Of a DNA stretch of 7,497 bases, positions 7,207 to 7,497 are shown piece after piece (the stretch's first letter is position 1; each line of letters begins with the position of its first letter). The notes below the pieces were generated by a model. That model had not been told where the DNA came from. It did no database searches and saw only the letters and a program-made list of their open reading frames with translations. The stretch is from assembly GCA_947523045.1 (NCBI GenBank), contig CANNUR010000143.1:1-7497 (forward strand), given 5' to 3'. The position numbers and the translations under genes are program-made. Source of the stretch: an uncultured Prosthecobacter sp. (GTDB taxonomy: Bacteria > Verrucomicrobiota > Verrucomicrobiia > Verrucomicrobiales > Verrucomicrobiaceae).

Positions 7207-7497
7207 TCACCAGGTCAGGATTTCATCGAGCACCGCCTCGCGCAGGGCGGTGGCGGCGGCGCCGCTGGTGGCGTGGTTGATGATCAGGGCAAAGAAGAAG
7301 GTTTCGCCGGAGCTCGAATGGGCGAGGCCGGTCAGGCTGCGCACGCCGGACATGGCACCGCCCTTGCCGAGCACGGCACCGTCGCGCAGGGCGACGAGGC
7401 TCGCGCGATAGACCTCGCCCTGCGGGCCGCTGGCAGCGAGGCGCTGCAGTTCGGCGAGGTCGCGCGGGCGGATGCCGTCGGCCCGGAACGCGGTGTG
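7207..7497 (-). CDS. C-terminal part of a D-alanyl-D-alanine carboxypeptidase (S13/PBP4-like)
   Basis: The last 96 residues of a protein whose start lies beyond the right edge; the stop is TGA at 7207-7209. The segment LGKGGAMSGVRSLTGLAHSS followed by GETFFFALIINHA matches the C-terminal part of S13 DD-peptidases. There the third active-site box (KTG or KSG, then a turn and a V-x-x-L-A-G strand) precedes a strand ending in INN. These periplasmic enzymes trim or cleave peptidoglycan cross-links. The box here reads KGG, an unusual form with Gly replacing the hydroxyl residue. The other catalytic motifs (SxxK, SxN) fall outside the window, so the assignment rests on this short piece. The protein ends in LDEILTW, about ten residues after the last core helix. 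It is 50 bp upstream of phoD on the same strand. Confidence 0.68.
   Translation of the reverse strand, partial: HTAFRADGIRPRDLAELQRLAASGPQGEVYRASLVALRDGAVLGKGGAMSGVRSLTGLAHSSSGETFFFALIINHATSGAAATALREAVLDEILTW

Overview
This 7.5 kb window is GC-rich bacterial chromosome. Every gene I can support reads on the minus strand, so the gene order below runs from high to low coordinates. The mix of genes suggests the Verrucomicrobiota (Opitutae-like), or more loosely the PVC group. It holds a DUF1080 (3-keto-disaccharide hydrolase fold) lipoprotein and a sialidase-fold secreted protein of the kind abundant in Planctomycetes and Verrucomicrobia. It also holds a GTG-started Hsp33 and an Obg GTPase without a C-terminal extension, and most genes lack a Shine-Dalgarno sequence. 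The lineage is inferred from gene style; there is no rRNA gene or other phylogenetic marker that settles it.

Right-hand region (7497 to 5573): the C-terminal 96 residues of a probable S13-type D-alanyl-D-alanine carboxypeptidase (PBP4/DacB-like) enter from the right edge. After 50 bp comes a complete Tat-exported PhoD-family phosphatase. Both act on the outer side of the cytoplasmic membrane.

Middle (5546 to 5091): a short gene encodes a secreted, His/Cys/Pro-rich protein of unknown function. A hairpin lies upstream and a strong rho-independent terminator lies downstream. The two hairpins share the same stem core (GCCGCGG / CCGCGGC).

Left-hand region (5033 to 1): a probable long transcription unit begins with obgE, which has the one clear Shine-Dalgarno sequence in the window. 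It continues with trmD (51 bp gap), a DUF1080 lipoprotein (31 bp gap), hslO/Hsp33 (4 bp GTGA overlap), an A-type Fe-S carrier iscA/erpA (23 bp gap) and an HscB-like J-domain protein (7 bp gap). A secreted sialidase-fold protein follows after 46 bp and runs off the left edge. The unit mixes ribosome and tRNA maturation (Obg, TrmD), oxidative-stress proteostasis (Hsp33) and Fe-S cluster delivery (IscA, HscB) with two exported, apparently carbohydrate-related proteins.

I see no mobile element, CRISPR array, tRNA, rRNA or phage gene, and no clear novel multi-gene system. The points most worth a second look are: a Glu where TrmD normally has its catalytic Asp; a KGG in place of the KTG box in the S13-type fragment; the small His/Cys-rich exported protein with its matching flanking hairpins; and the hslO-iscA-hscB grouping coupled to a lipoprotein gene.
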